From: CALMBW01 sp963779645
GTDB taxonomy: Bacteria; Actinomycetota; CADDZG01; WHSQ01
Direction: 5' to 3'
Assembly: GCA_963779645.1 (NCBI GenBank)
Contig: CAVZYX010000005.1
Coordinates: 1,612,001-1,676,000 of the forward strand
DNA: 64,000 bases
Both the position numbers and the translations under genes were made by a program. The notes beneath the pieces were generated by a model. It worked only from the letters and a program-made list of their open reading frames with translations. It had not been told where the DNA came from and ran no database searches. This document shows, piece after piece, positions 18,060 to 26,522 of this stretch. The stretch's first letter is position 1. The number at the start of each line of letters is the position of its first letter.

Positions 18060-18124
18060 GCCGTCACGTTAGCAAGATTGGCTATGCCAGGGGAAGGGGC
18101 CGCACCCTCTAGGATGCTCGGGCT

Positions 18125-18421
18125 ATGAGCATTGACCGAAAGACCGTCGACCACGTGGCGCGGCTCGCCCGTTTGGACCTCTCAGAAGAAGAGCGAACCA
18201 AGATGCAGGGGGAGCTGTCGGCGATCCTCGAGCACGCCGAGAAGATCCAGGAACTCGACCTCGATGGCATCGAACCGACGAGCCACGCGATACCCCTCCG
18301 GAACCATATGAGACCGGACGTCGTGGGGGAGACCCTCACACAAGAAGAGGCTCTAGCCAATGCTCCGAAGGCTGAGGACGGTCGTTTCTGGGTGCCTCGG
18401 ATCGTTGAGGACGCCGGATGA
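18125..18421 (+). CDS. gatC: Asp/Glu-tRNA amidotransferase subunit C
   Basis: 98 residues, normal GatC length. The N-terminal ARLDLSEEERTKMQGELSAI and the following LDLDGIEPTSHAI are the family core. GatC is the small subunit that stabilises GatA and bridges it to GatB. The gene overlaps gatA by 4 bases (ATGA), so the three subunits are made together in a gatCAB operon. Confidence 0.95.
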   Translation: MSIDRKTVDHVARLARLDLSEEERTKMQGELSAILEHAEKIQELDLDGIEPTSHAIPLRNHMRPDVVGETLTQEEALANAPKAEDGRFWVPRIVEDAG

Positions 18422-19893
18422 GTGAGCTCATCTGGAAGTCGGCGAAGTCGCTCGCCGAGTCCCTGACCAAGAAGGAAGTGTCTGCGGTCGAAGTGGCTCA
18501 GGCTCTGATCGACCGCGGCAACGACGTGGACCCCAAGATCCACGCCTACCTGACCCCGACGAGTGAGATCGCGCTCGACCAAGCTCGCGCAGCAGACAAA
18601 CGCAGAGCCAAGGGCGACACGTACTCGGCCTTCGATGGTGTTCCGATCGCGTACAAAGACATCTTCTGTACCAAGGGCACGCGGACCACGATGGGGAGCA
18701 AGATCCTCGACAACTTCGTGCCGCCATACTCGGCCACGGTCGTTGAACGCTGCGAGGCAGCGGGACTTCCCATGCTCGGCAAACTCAATCTCGATGAGTT
18801 CGCGATGGGGTCATCGACAGAATGGTCTGCGTACGGTCCAACACGCAATCCCTGGGACACGGATCGCGTACCAGGTGGCTCCTCGGGCGGTCCACCCACG
18901 TTGATCGCCGCGGGTGGGGCACCGTGGGGATGGGGGACCGACACAGGAGGCTCGGTCCGGCAACCGGCCTCGTTGTGCGGAGTCGTCGGAGTGAAGCCAA
19001 CCTACGGTCTGGTGTCGCGCTACGGCATCATCGCCTTCGCTTCGAGTCTCGATCAGGCAGGTCCCTTCGCTCGCACCGTTGAAGATGCTGCTGTCCTCCT
19101 GATGCTCGCCGCCGGTCACGATCCGATGGATGCGACCTCGATCCCGCAGGAAGTGCCGAACTATCTCGATGGCATCGATTCCGGCATCAACGGGATGAAG
19201 CTCGGCATCGTCAAGGAGTTTCAATCCACCGAGGGGATGCTTCCCGGAGTTAAGCAGCGGGTCGATGAGGCGTACGCGCGTCTTGAGAAGTTGGGGGCGG
19301 AGCTCATCGAGGTGTCGCTTCCGAGTTTCGAGTACGCCATCTCCGCCTACTACCTGGTGGCGCCCGCCGAGGCTTCGAGCAACCTGGCGCGCTATGACGG
19401 AGTGAGGTACGGGCTCCGCGTCGATGGGCCGGACATCGTCAAGATGACATCCCGCACAAGGGCTGAAGGTTTCGGTCCCGAGGTGAAGCGACGGATCATG
19501 CTCGGTACCTACGCACTCTCCTCCGGTTACTACGACGCCTACTACGGCCAAGCACAGAAGACGAGGTCGTTGATCATCTCTGAACTAACGAAGGCTTACG
19601 AGAAGGTCGACCTGATCGTTTGTCCGACCTCACCGGATACGGCCTTCAAGTTCGGATCGAAGACAGCGGATCCGCTGTCCATGTATCTCAGCGACATCTT
19701 TACGGTGCCGGTGAACATGGCGGGCAATGCAGGGATCAGCGTCCCGTGCGGCCTATCCCCCGATGACAACCTTCCAGTTGGATTGCAACTGATAGCGAAG
19801 GCCCTCGATGAGAAGACGATGTTCCACGCGGCCCACGCTTTCGAGCAAGATCTTGGCTTCGCGAACGACCCGAACATGAGGCCGGCGTTGTGA
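18418..19893 (+). CDS. gatA: Glu/Asp-tRNA amidotransferase subunit A
   Basis: 491-residue amidase-signature enzyme that releases ammonia from glutamine and channels it to GatB. The catalytic Lys80 (VPIAYKD), Ser155 in GGSSGG and Ser179 in TDTGGSVRQPA form the Ser-Ser-Lys triad. The loop after GGSSGG reads PPTLIAAGGAPWGWG, slightly unlike the usual SAAAVAAG. It acts in the cytoplasm in complex with GatB and GatC. It overlaps gatB by 4 bases. Confidence 0.96.
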   Translation: MSELIWKSAKSLAESLTKKEVSAVEVAQALIDRGNDVDPKIHAYLTPTSEIALDQARAADKRRAKGDTYSAFDGVPIAYKDIFCTKGTRTTMGSKILDNFVPPYSATVVERCEAAGLPMLGKLNLDEFAMGSSTEWSAYGPTRNPWDTDRVPGGSSGGPPTLIAAGGAPWGWGTDTGGSVRQPASLCGVVGVKPTYGLVSRYGIIAFASSLDQAGPFARTVEDAAVLLMLAAGHDPMDATSIPQEVPNYLDGIDSGINGMKLGIVKEFQSTEGMLPGVKQRVDEAYARLEKLGAELIEVSLPSFEYAISAYYLVAPAEASSNLARYDGVRYGLRVDGPDIVKMTSRTRAEGFGPEVKRRIMLGTYALSSGYYDAYYGQAQKTRSLIISELTKAYEKVDLIVCPTSPDTAFKFGSKTADPLSMYLSDIFTVPVNMAGNAGISVPCGLSPDDNLPVGLQLIAKALDEKTMFHAAHAFEQDLGFANDPNMRPAL

Positions 19894-21356
19894 GCACCGT
19901 GACCGAGAAGTACGTGACAACGGTCGGACTCGAGGTCCACGTCGAACTGTCAACGAAGAGCAAGATGTTCTGTGCCTGCCCCGTAGATTTCGGTGGCGAA
20001 CCGAACACACGCGTTTGCCCGGTATGCCTCGGCTTCCCGGGCTCGCTTCCCGTTCCGAACGAAACCGCGATCGACTACACGATGAAGATCGCCGCTGCTC
20101 TCAACTGTGACCTCGCTGTTTTCCACGAGTTCCACAGGAAGCACTATTTCTATCCCGACATGCCAAAGAACCTTCAGATCAGTCAGTACGACCACCCGAT
20201 CGGGACGAAGGGTTTCGTTGAGATCTCGGGGGACTTCGGCACGAAGCGCATCGGCATCAACCGCGTGCATCTCGAAGAGGACACGGGGAAATCGATCCAC
20301 ATCGGAGGCTCGGGGCGGATCGCGGATTCTGACCATTCCTTGGAGGACTTCAACCGCGCCGGAACGCCCTTGGTCGAGATCGTTTCCGAACCGGATATCG
20401 GCTCCGCCGAAGAGGCACGGGTGTTCGTGCAGGAACTTCGCGCGATCCTGGAGGGTCTCGATGTCTCCGACGTGCGAATGGAGGAAGGCTCCATGCGCGT
20501 CGACGCGAACATCTCAACGGCCCCTGCCGGCGCCAAGGAATACGGTGCCAAGGTCGAGGTGAAGAACATGAACTCGATCCGTTCGGTGGGCCGTGCACTC
20601 GAGCATGAGGAGAAGCGGCAACGAGCGGCTCTCGAGGATGGCAAAACATTGGTGCAAGAGACCCGTCACTTCGACGAGAAGACCGGAACCACTTCGTCGC
20701 TGCGGACGAAAGAGTTCGCTTTCGACTACCGGTACTTCCCCGAACCGGACATGGTGCCGTTCGAACCTGCCGCCGAATGGATCGAAAGGGTCAAAGGTTC
20801 GTTGCCCGAGATGCCCGAGGCACGACGCGCCCGATTCGCAGATGAGTACGGGCTGCCCACCAAGGACATAGAGACCCTTACGGCCTCGACCTCCACAGCG
20901 CGATGGTTCGAAGAAGCGGTGAAAGCTTATGGAGGGGAAGCGAAGAAGGTATCCAACTGGATCCTTGCCGACCTGTATGGGCTTCTGAATGAGAACAATG
21001 AGGAACTTACGGACTCGAAGATCAGCCCGACGCAACTGGCCGAGATGATCAAACTCATCGATGGAGGCAGCATCTCCGGTAAGCAGGGCAAAGAGGTGCT
21101 CGCTGGGATGTTCGAGTCGGGACACGATGCCGACAAGGTCGTTGAAGAACGTGGGCTCAAGCAAGTCTCTGACACCGGTGCGCTGGAAGCCTTCATCGAC
21201 GAAGTGATCGCCGAGAATGCCGACGCCGTCGAAAAGTTACGCGCAGGTAAGGAAGGCACGCTCGGTTTTCTCGTCGGTCAAGTCATGAAGAAATCGCGCG
21301 GACAAGCGAACCCCGGGTTGGTGAACGAACTCCTGCACAAGAAGATCTCCGGCTAG
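19890..21356 (+). CDS. gatB: Asp/Glu-tRNA amidotransferase subunit B
   Basis: 488 residues. The N-terminal catalytic domain begins VGLEVHVELSTKSKMFCACP, with a cysteine-containing zinc site continuing in CPVCLGFPGSLP. The C-terminal half is the helical and YqeY-like tail that binds tRNA (ending RGQANPGLVNELLHKKI). GatB phosphorylates Glu-tRNA(Gln) with ATP and amidates it, producing Gln-tRNA. This supplies tRNA-Gln at 41.4 kb, since no glutaminyl-tRNA synthetase is visible here. Confidence 0.96.
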   Translation: MSTVTEKYVTTVGLEVHVELSTKSKMFCACPVDFGGEPNTRVCPVCLGFPGSLPVPNETAIDYTMKIAAALNCDLAVFHEFHRKHYFYPDMPKNLQISQYDHPIGTKGFVEISGDFGTKRIGINRVHLEEDTGKSIHIGGSGRIADSDHSLEDFNRAGTPLVEIVSEPDIGSAEEARVFVQELRAILEGLDVSDVRMEEGSMRVDANISTAPAGAKEYGAKVEVKNMNSIRSVGRALEHEEKRQRAALEDGKTLVQETRHFDEKTGTTSSLRTKEFAFDYRYFPEPDMVPFEPAAEWIERVKGSLPEMPEARRARFADEYGLPTKDIETLTASTSTARWFEEAVKAYGGEAKKVSNWILADLYGLLNENNEELTDSKISPTQLAEMIKLIDGGSISGKQGKEVLAGMFESGHDADKVVEERGLKQVSDTGALEAFIDEVIAENADAVEKLRAGKEGTLGFLVGQVMKKSRGQANPGLVNELLHKKISG

Positions 21357-21363
21357 CCGACTT

Positions 21364-21903
21364 ATGTCCGAGCTCTTGCGGGCTGTCTACCGGGGTGACG
21401 CTGCAGAGGTCGACAGACTCCGAGCAGCTGCAGACGACCTGACCATCTTCGAGGCTGCAGCGGTGGGGGACGTCGGATCTGTTCGCAACTGGGTCACTCA
21501 CGAACACGCACCCATCAACGAGTTCTCCGACGATGGCTTCACGCCGTTGCACCTAGCGGCGTACTTCGGCCACCGTGAGGCAGCCCGTCTTCTCCTTGAG
21601 AACGGGGCAGACTTCGAGGCCGTTGCAACGAACGAGATGGAAGTGCGTCCTCTCCACTCGGCCGCCGCCGCTGCCGACACCTCGGTTGCCTTTCTCTTGA
21701 TCGACCGGGGTGCCGACGTCAACGCGCGGCAGCATGCCGGCTGGACTCCGCTGCATGCAGCTGCGGCGAACGGGGACGTCGAATTAGTCACCGCACTGCT
21801 ATCTGCGGGGGCCGAACCTGACTCCGTCAACGATGCTGGGGTGACACCCGCTGACTTAGCGCGCAAGGCGGGTCACACCGAGGTGCTAACTGCTCTGAAT
21901 TAG
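21364..21903 (+). CDS. ankyrin-repeat protein
   Basis: 179 residues with at least four ankyrin repeats. Clear examples are DDGFTPLHLAAYFGHREAAR, EVRPLHSAAAAADTSVAFLL and HAGWTPLHAAAANGDVELVT, closing with AGVTPADLARKAGHTEV. No signal peptide or other domain. It is a cytoplasmic protein-binding scaffold with an unknown partner. The start follows the gatB stop by 7 bases, so it may be co-transcribed with gatCAB. Confidence 0.9.
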   Translation: MSELLRAVYRGDAAEVDRLRAAADDLTIFEAAAVGDVGSVRNWVTHEHAPINEFSDDGFTPLHLAAYFGHREAARLLLENGADFEAVATNEMEVRPLHSAAAAADTSVAFLLIDRGADVNARQHAGWTPLHAAAANGDVELVTALLSAGAEPDSVNDAGVTPADLARKAGHTEVLTALN

Positions 21904-21923
21904 CGAACCGACATGCCTCTTGG

Positions 21924-23285
21924 TTATTCGGGCGGAGGGTCGGGGTCGTTCTCGATCTTTCTCTCGTATCTAGCGAGTTCCCTCTCGTGTCTAGCGAAGT
22001 CGAAGGGCCGGTTCTCGAGATAGACATCGGCGGTGTAACGCATGTCACCGGGCTCACCGCCCCAATCGGGCAGGCAGGTGGTCTCGTCTATTTCCAATCC
22101 ACCGAGCAGTGGTGCCAGTCCCTCACCGGAAGCCTGCAGTTGCGGGCGCTCGATAACCTTGCCGTTGCGGTCGCGATAGACGAGATCCGGCCATGTGCCC
22201 TCGATGGTGAACTCACCAGCATGGTAGCGACGGTGATCGTGGGGGCAGAACAGCTCCATCCTTTTGACCTTGGTGTGTCCCTGTTGGTTCCACTCGTCGT
22301 CGTGATGGGCATGCAGGTCACACGTGCGGGTGCAGCCCGGGAAGCTGCAGCAGCGATCGCGCGCTTCCAGCGCGCGGCGCATCGCCACGGTCGGGTTACG
22401 GCGTTTGCGTCCCAGGTCTAGGGGATCACCATCTTTGGTGAGGACGTCCACGATCGAGGCGTTCTGCATCAATAGCCCGGCGGTGTTAGCCGAGATGATG
22501 CCCCCGTCACGAAGCTTGCCGACGCCATCTTTGGATATGACCGTGGCGATGTCGATGTCTAACGCCACGAGATAACGATCCGATGGTGTCCGTGAGCCGA
22601 TCCCTTTAGCCAGCACCGACTCGGCCACGGAAAGCAGCGCATCGGCTCGCTCGGCCCCCCAGGGATCGTCGGCCGTTTCGTCGAGCTTGGCTCCGTCGGT
22701 ACGGAGATCGTCTATGGCCATGCGTAGCGCTTGATCGATGATGGCGCCGTGTTCGGAGGCCATATCTGCTCGCAGGAACCACGACCCATCGCCGCGATGC
22801 CCGCTAGAGACGCTGCGCTTTATGTGAGCAGTGTCTTGCTCGACCCGCAAAGCGCTTCGATAGTGACCGGCGAAGCGCGACAGCTGAGCACCCGAGAGAC
22901 CCTTGGCGAGATCGACCAACCGTTCCTCGTCGCCGTCCTCGCAGATGTCTAAGAGCAGGCTGACCTGAGACAGCGAGAGTTCGCCTTGAGAGAAGGCTTC
23001 TTTGATGTAAGGCCGTGACTCGAGCCCTTGTGCTGCCGTCACCAAGGTGCGAGCCGCGCCGGGGGTGTAGCCGAGCTTCCAGGTGAGCCAGCCAACCGCT
23101 GACTTCACGCCTTCGTAGTTGCCCCAGCCGTCATTCCTGACGACGTGCTCGGCTACTTTCTCGACGAGGCGTGCCTGGGCCGCGTTGATCTCGGCCTGCT
23201 CCCGGCAGATCTCGTCCTCGAGCGCGCTGCTTGGGGGACCAGCGCTCTTCGCGGGCTCGGTTGAGCTCTTCGAGCCGCCCAGCAT
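21924..23285 (-). CDS. DUF222 / HNH endonuclease domain protein (13E12-like)
   Basis: 453 residues. The long helical N-terminal region (VGWLTWKLGYTPGAARTLV, LSLSQVSLLLDICEDGDEER) is DUF222. The C-terminal nuclease domain carries the cysteine/histidine set CSFPGCTRTCDLHAHHDD and LFCPHDHRRYH, a His-Asn-His-type site. In mycobacteria such genes occur as the 13E12 repeat family. It likely cuts DNA or acts in a mobile or damage-linked context; the target is unknown. A LexA-like palindrome lies 56 bases before the start. It is single and convergent with the ankyrin gene. Confidence 0.9.
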   Translation of the reverse strand: MLGGSKSSTEPAKSAGPPSSALEDEICREQAEINAAQARLVEKVAEHVVRNDGWGNYEGVKSAVGWLTWKLGYTPGAARTLVTAAQGLESRPYIKEAFSQGELSLSQVSLLLDICEDGDEERLVDLAKGLSGAQLSRFAGHYRSALRVEQDTAHIKRSVSSGHRGDGSWFLRADMASEHGAIIDQALRMAIDDLRTDGAKLDETADDPWGAERADALLSVAESVLAKGIGSRTPSDRYLVALDIDIATVISKDGVGKLRDGGIISANTAGLLMQNASIVDVLTKDGDPLDLGRKRRNPTVAMRRALEARDRCCSFPGCTRTCDLHAHHDDEWNQQGHTKVKRMELFCPHDHRRYHAGEFTIEGTWPDLVYRDRNGKVIERPQLQASGEGLAPLLGGLEIDETTCLPDWGGEPGDMRYTADVYLENRPFDFARHERELARYERKIENDPDPPPE

Positions 23286-23340
23286 CGCCCGCCTGAGCTT
23301 GTGGCCAGGTTGGTTTCGGAGCCTTGTCCCACGCTATATC

Positions 23341-23352
23341 GAACATATGTTC
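23341..23352. promoter_or_regulatory. LexA/SOS-box-like operator
   Basis: GAACATATGTTC is a perfect 12-base palindrome fitting GAAC-N4-GTTC, the LexA recognition pattern of actinobacteria and Bacillus, within tatcGAACATATGTTCtata. It lies 56-67 bases upstream of the DUF222-HNH start on the minus strand, a good place for an operator. LexA binding is inferred from the pattern alone. Confidence 0.65.
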
Positions 23353-23417
23353 TATATTATGACCTGCCCAAACGCCTGTCAAGTCCGATTTGTGAGTTTT
23401 CCCAGCCCATTCCTGGG

Positions 23418-24683
23418 TCAGCTGTAGCTGGTGCTGAACCAGTCCTCGAGGATGTCCTTTTCGGGGTCCCAGGGGTCGGTGCCCCTGCCCCTTTCGAGCA
23501 CCGTGATCTCGGTGCCCTGTACCTCGACCAACGCGTAAGCAACGTTGTCGGTCTCGTCGGTTTCCAAGACGTTGCGATCGGGGTCGACTATCACTTGGAT
23601 CACGTAGAGGCCGTCGTCATTGTCTGAGAACTCGACGTAGTTCCCCGGCCGGTACCAGGCATAGACGTCACCCCACCCAGCGGACAGAGCCATCGCAGCC
23701 GGCCCCTTCAACGGTGTCGCATCCTTCGCCAGGGGATTGACGTCGTAGTCCATCCCGCAATCGCTGAGATGGCTGCTCACACCTTCTTGTTCGAAGGTTC
23801 CCCGGTCGGCAAGCAACTGATCGGCGGGACAGAAGCCAGACTTGCCACCGCCACCCGCCGGCTCCATCTCGCCGGTGGAATCGTCGAGAACTTCGAGAAG
23901 CTCGAACTTCCAGATGTTCCGGTAGTGGAAGTGGTTGTGCGTGGGGTGATACTCGAACTTCCCCGCCGATTCCCGGAGCGGTTTGCGATCGGTGCGTGCG
24001 ATCTCCTGGATCATCTCGCGCGACGGGTCACGCGTATCGAAGGACAGAAGGAGCGGACCGGCCCCCGCATTCTCCAAACCGGCGGAGAATCGCAAGCACC
24101 TCTCTGCGTCCAACTCTTCGATCTCATCCTCGGTGCACGATTCCGAGATCACAGGCGCACCGAGTTCCGGTTCGTTGTCGTAGTCGAGTCCGTGGATATC
24201 GACCGGACCGTTGAACGTCGGCGCGAAAGGAGCCACCGCGCGCAGGTTGGGGAAACTCTGATTCTCCGGCTCGTCACTGAGAAGGCCCGCGTGGAGCCCG
24301 AAGGCTCGCGACCCTTCTTCCGGTGTTACCTCCAAGGTCCAGTCACCAACCGCCGGTCCTTCGATGTAACTCCTGCCGTCATAGGCGTAAGTCTTCGCGA
24401 ACTCTCCAACCTCGCCATCTGGTCCGGTGATGTTCACGATCAGCCGATCCGTCCTCCGCGCTGTATCGAGCGTCACAACCATGGCGACTGCTTCTTCGGC
24501 AACGCTGAACTCGTAGAGGAAAGGACCGTCGACATCGGGGTCGGACTGCGTCCAGAACAATGGGTCCGCTAAGGACAGAGTGTCCCCGCTTAGAGGCGGT
24601 TCGTCGGATGACTGTTTCTCCGAGGTGCAGCCGACCAACGAGATCGAAAGCATCAAACCGAGCAGAAGTGAACGCATAGACAT
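23418..24683 (-). CDS. lysyl-oxidase-like lipoprotein
   Basis: About 421 residues from ATG 24683. It begins MSMRSLLLGLMLSISLVGC, a lipobox signal peptide, so the protein is anchored outside the cell. The middle is beta-rich (compare a pre-peptidase C-like domain). The second half contains YHPTHNHFHYRNIWKFELLE, the copper-site pattern of the lysyl oxidase family, with paired cysteines (SGFCPADQ, HLSDCGMDY). It ends in a CARDB-like strand pattern (DETDNVAYALVEV). It may oxidise an amine using copper; bacterial functions are unclear. The frame extends upstream but without a signal peptide, so 24683 is preferred over 24701. Confidence 0.8.
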   Translation of the reverse strand: MSMRSLLLGLMLSISLVGCTSEKQSSDEPPLSGDTLSLADPLFWTQSDPDVDGPFLYEFSVAEEAVAMVVTLDTARRTDRLIVNITGPDGEVGEFAKTYAYDGRSYIEGPAVGDWTLEVTPEEGSRAFGLHAGLLSDEPENQSFPNLRAVAPFAPTFNGPVDIHGLDYDNEPELGAPVISESCTEDEIEELDAERCLRFSAGLENAGAGPLLLSFDTRDPSREMIQEIARTDRKPLRESAGKFEYHPTHNHFHYRNIWKFELLEVLDDSTGEMEPAGGGGKSGFCPADQLLADRGTFEQEGVSSHLSDCGMDYDVNPLAKDATPLKGPAAMALSAGWGDVYAWYRPGNYVEFSDNDDGLYVIQVIVDPDRNVLETDETDNVAYALVEVQGTEITVLERGRGTDPWDPEKDILEDWFSTSYS

Positions 24684-24743
24684 CTGTACATCTTCGGCCA
24701 TCGAAAGGTTCCAAACCCTTCCCGAGCGGGTGAAGATTGGCTG

Positions 24744-25229
24744 ATGGCGGCACTTGAAACCATCACTCGCGGCTGGCCGGTTCTGATCGAGATGGGACGT
24801 GTGCTCCCGGGTCCCCCCAATGTCATCTGGCGCCTGATCACCGACTGGGAGAACCAGCACCTGTGGATGCTCGAAGCACGCGACTTCGTGATCACGTCAC
24901 CTCATCGAGAGGGGATCGGTGTGGAGGGGGAAGCCACAGTTTCCATAGGCGGAATCACGACCCGTGATCGTGCAACGGTGACCCGGTGGGAACCGGAACG
25001 CGTCCTGGCCATCCGGCACGAAGGCTGGGTAAGCGGCGAAGCCGAGATGAGGATCACCACGGTTGGACCGAACCAGACCCATCTCTTCTGGCGGGAGAAG
25101 CTTGAGCCGCCCCTCGGGATCCTGGGAGGTCTCGGCTTGACCGCTTTCAGGCCTTTGATGCGACGGATCTTCGAGCGAGATCTGGCCGTTCTGTCAGCTT
25201 TGGTCAGGAGTGAGACAACAAGGGTCTGA
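24744..25229 (+). CDS. SRPBCC family protein (START-like fold)
   Basis: 161 residues. Opening LIEMGRVLPGPPNVIWRLIT and the later GEATVSIGGITTRDRATVTRW show the helix-grip fold typical of polyketide cyclase/dehydrase-like proteins. These bind hydrophobic ligands or act in lipid metabolism; no catalytic residue can be assigned. Divergent from the lipoprotein gene and 36 bases before the LVIVD gene, with which it may share a transcript. Confidence 0.78.
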   Translation: MAALETITRGWPVLIEMGRVLPGPPNVIWRLITDWENQHLWMLEARDFVITSPHREGIGVEGEATVSIGGITTRDRATVTRWEPERVLAIRHEGWVSGEAEMRITTVGPNQTHLFWREKLEPPLGILGGLGLTAFRPLMRRIFERDLAVLSALVRSETTRV

Positions 25230-25265
25230 TCGGTTGGGGGAGGTCTACCGCCTGCGGGAGGAGGC

Positions 25266-26522
25266 GTGGTGCTCACGGAGAACCCTCCACCCATGAGAAC
25301 CCTTCGGATCATCGGCTCGCTCTGTGTGACGGCATCCATGCTGGTCGGTGGGGCCGGCTCGGCTCCCGCAGCACGCGCTCCTGAGCGCACAGCCGATGCC
25401 AGCGACAACGTCAAACTGATCTCCTCGTTCCCGTACGTCAATGAGAGCGGTGACTTCTTCTCAGGTGGCACCGACATCGATTTCTCTGGCAAGTACGTCT
25501 ATGCCATGCAGCAGGGGAACGATGGTGGGGTTCACGTCATCCTCAACGGCGCTAAGCCCAAGAAGCTCGCCTTCATCCCTTGTCCGGGAGGGCAGAACGA
25601 TGTTGCGGTCGTAAAGCCGGGTCTGATCGCAGTTGGCTATCACAGCTCTACTTGTGCAGGAGCCCCTGGAGCCGGTGTTCGGCTGATCGATGTGAAAAAT
25701 CCCAAGAAGCCGAAGTTCCTCGGTCAGGTCGAACTTCCCGGCGGCACACACACGCTGACTGTTCTTCCCGGCACGAGCTTGATCTTCGCGTCACCGGGGG
25801 GCCTTCCCACCAACGGTGGGGCCGTCGAGCAGATCATCGACGCATCGAACCCGGCGAAGCCCGAAGTCGCAGCGACGTTCAAGCCGAACAACTCGGGTTG
25901 CCACGACATGACTTTCTACATAAAGGGCGACACCCATCTTGCTTTCTGTGCCGGTCTAACTGAAGCGCAGATCTGGGATGTCAGCGACCCGCTGGCGCCT
26001 GTGATCCTCAGCCACGTCGCCGACCCGGTCGCACAGTTCCCGCACTCGGTGGCAGTGACCGATGACGGCAAGCTCATGGTCCTAGGTGACGAAGCTATCG
26101 CCGGCAACGAATGTGTTGGCGGACCGACAGGAGCGCTGGTTGCCTACGACATCTCCGACCCGGCCCTTCCCGTACCTCTCAGCTACTTCGCGATCAACAG
26201 AGGCCCATATCCCGCGGGCTCTCCGGATATCCCGAACAACCCCGTGACGGGCGCCGGGCGCAACACGTGGTGCTCGGCGCATCTCTTCAACTTCATCCCG
26301 GGCACTTACACGATGGTGGCTTCTTGGTACGCCGGCGGCATGAACGTCGTCGACTGGAGCGACCCTGCAGCTCCTACCGAAAGCGCTCATTACATGGGCA
26401 CCGGAGATGACACCACTAACTACTGGTCGGCGTATTGGTACGACGGCCGCATCTGGGCAAACGACCGAGTCAAGGGTCTCGATGTTTACGAAGTCAAAGG
26501 CCTTAAGGAGGGCAAGAACTGA
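25266..26522 (+). CDS. exported LVIVD-repeat protein (first paralog)
   Basis: 418 residues with a signal peptide (MRTLRIIGSLCVTASMLVGG) and repeated LVIVD-type strands such as GVRLIDVKNPKKPKFLGQVE, AQIWDVSDPLAPVILSHVAD and LVAYDISDPALPVPLSYF. These form a beta-propeller. It also has conserved CPGGQNDV, NSGCHDMTFYIKGDTHLAFC and a C-terminal NRV..LDVYEVKGL. Secreted, function unknown. GTG 25266 follows GGGAGGAGG very closely; ATG 25293 gives a shorter protein. It overlaps the second paralog by one base. Confidence 0.88.
   Translation: MVLTENPPPMRTLRIIGSLCVTASMLVGGAGSAPAARAPERTADASDNVKLISSFPYVNESGDFFSGGTDIDFSGKYVYAMQQGNDGGVHVILNGAKPKKLAFIPCPGGQNDVAVVKPGLIAVGYHSSTCAGAPGAGVRLIDVKNPKKPKFLGQVELPGGTHTLTVLPGTSLIFASPGGLPTNGGAVEQIIDASNPAKPEVAATFKPNNSGCHDMTFYIKGDTHLAFCAGLTEAQIWDVSDPLAPVILSHVADPVAQFPHSVAVTDDGKLMVLGDEAIAGNECVGGPTGALVAYDISDPALPVPLSYFAINRGPYPAGSPDIPNNPVTGAGRNTWCSAHLFNFIPGTYTMVASWYAGGMNVVDWSDPAAPTESAHYMGTGDDTTNYWSAYWYDGRIWANDRVKGLDVYEVKGLKEGKN

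Noticed and set aside
18811..19551. A 246-codon minus-strand open frame
   Set aside because: It is antisense to gatA and shows no protein family features.
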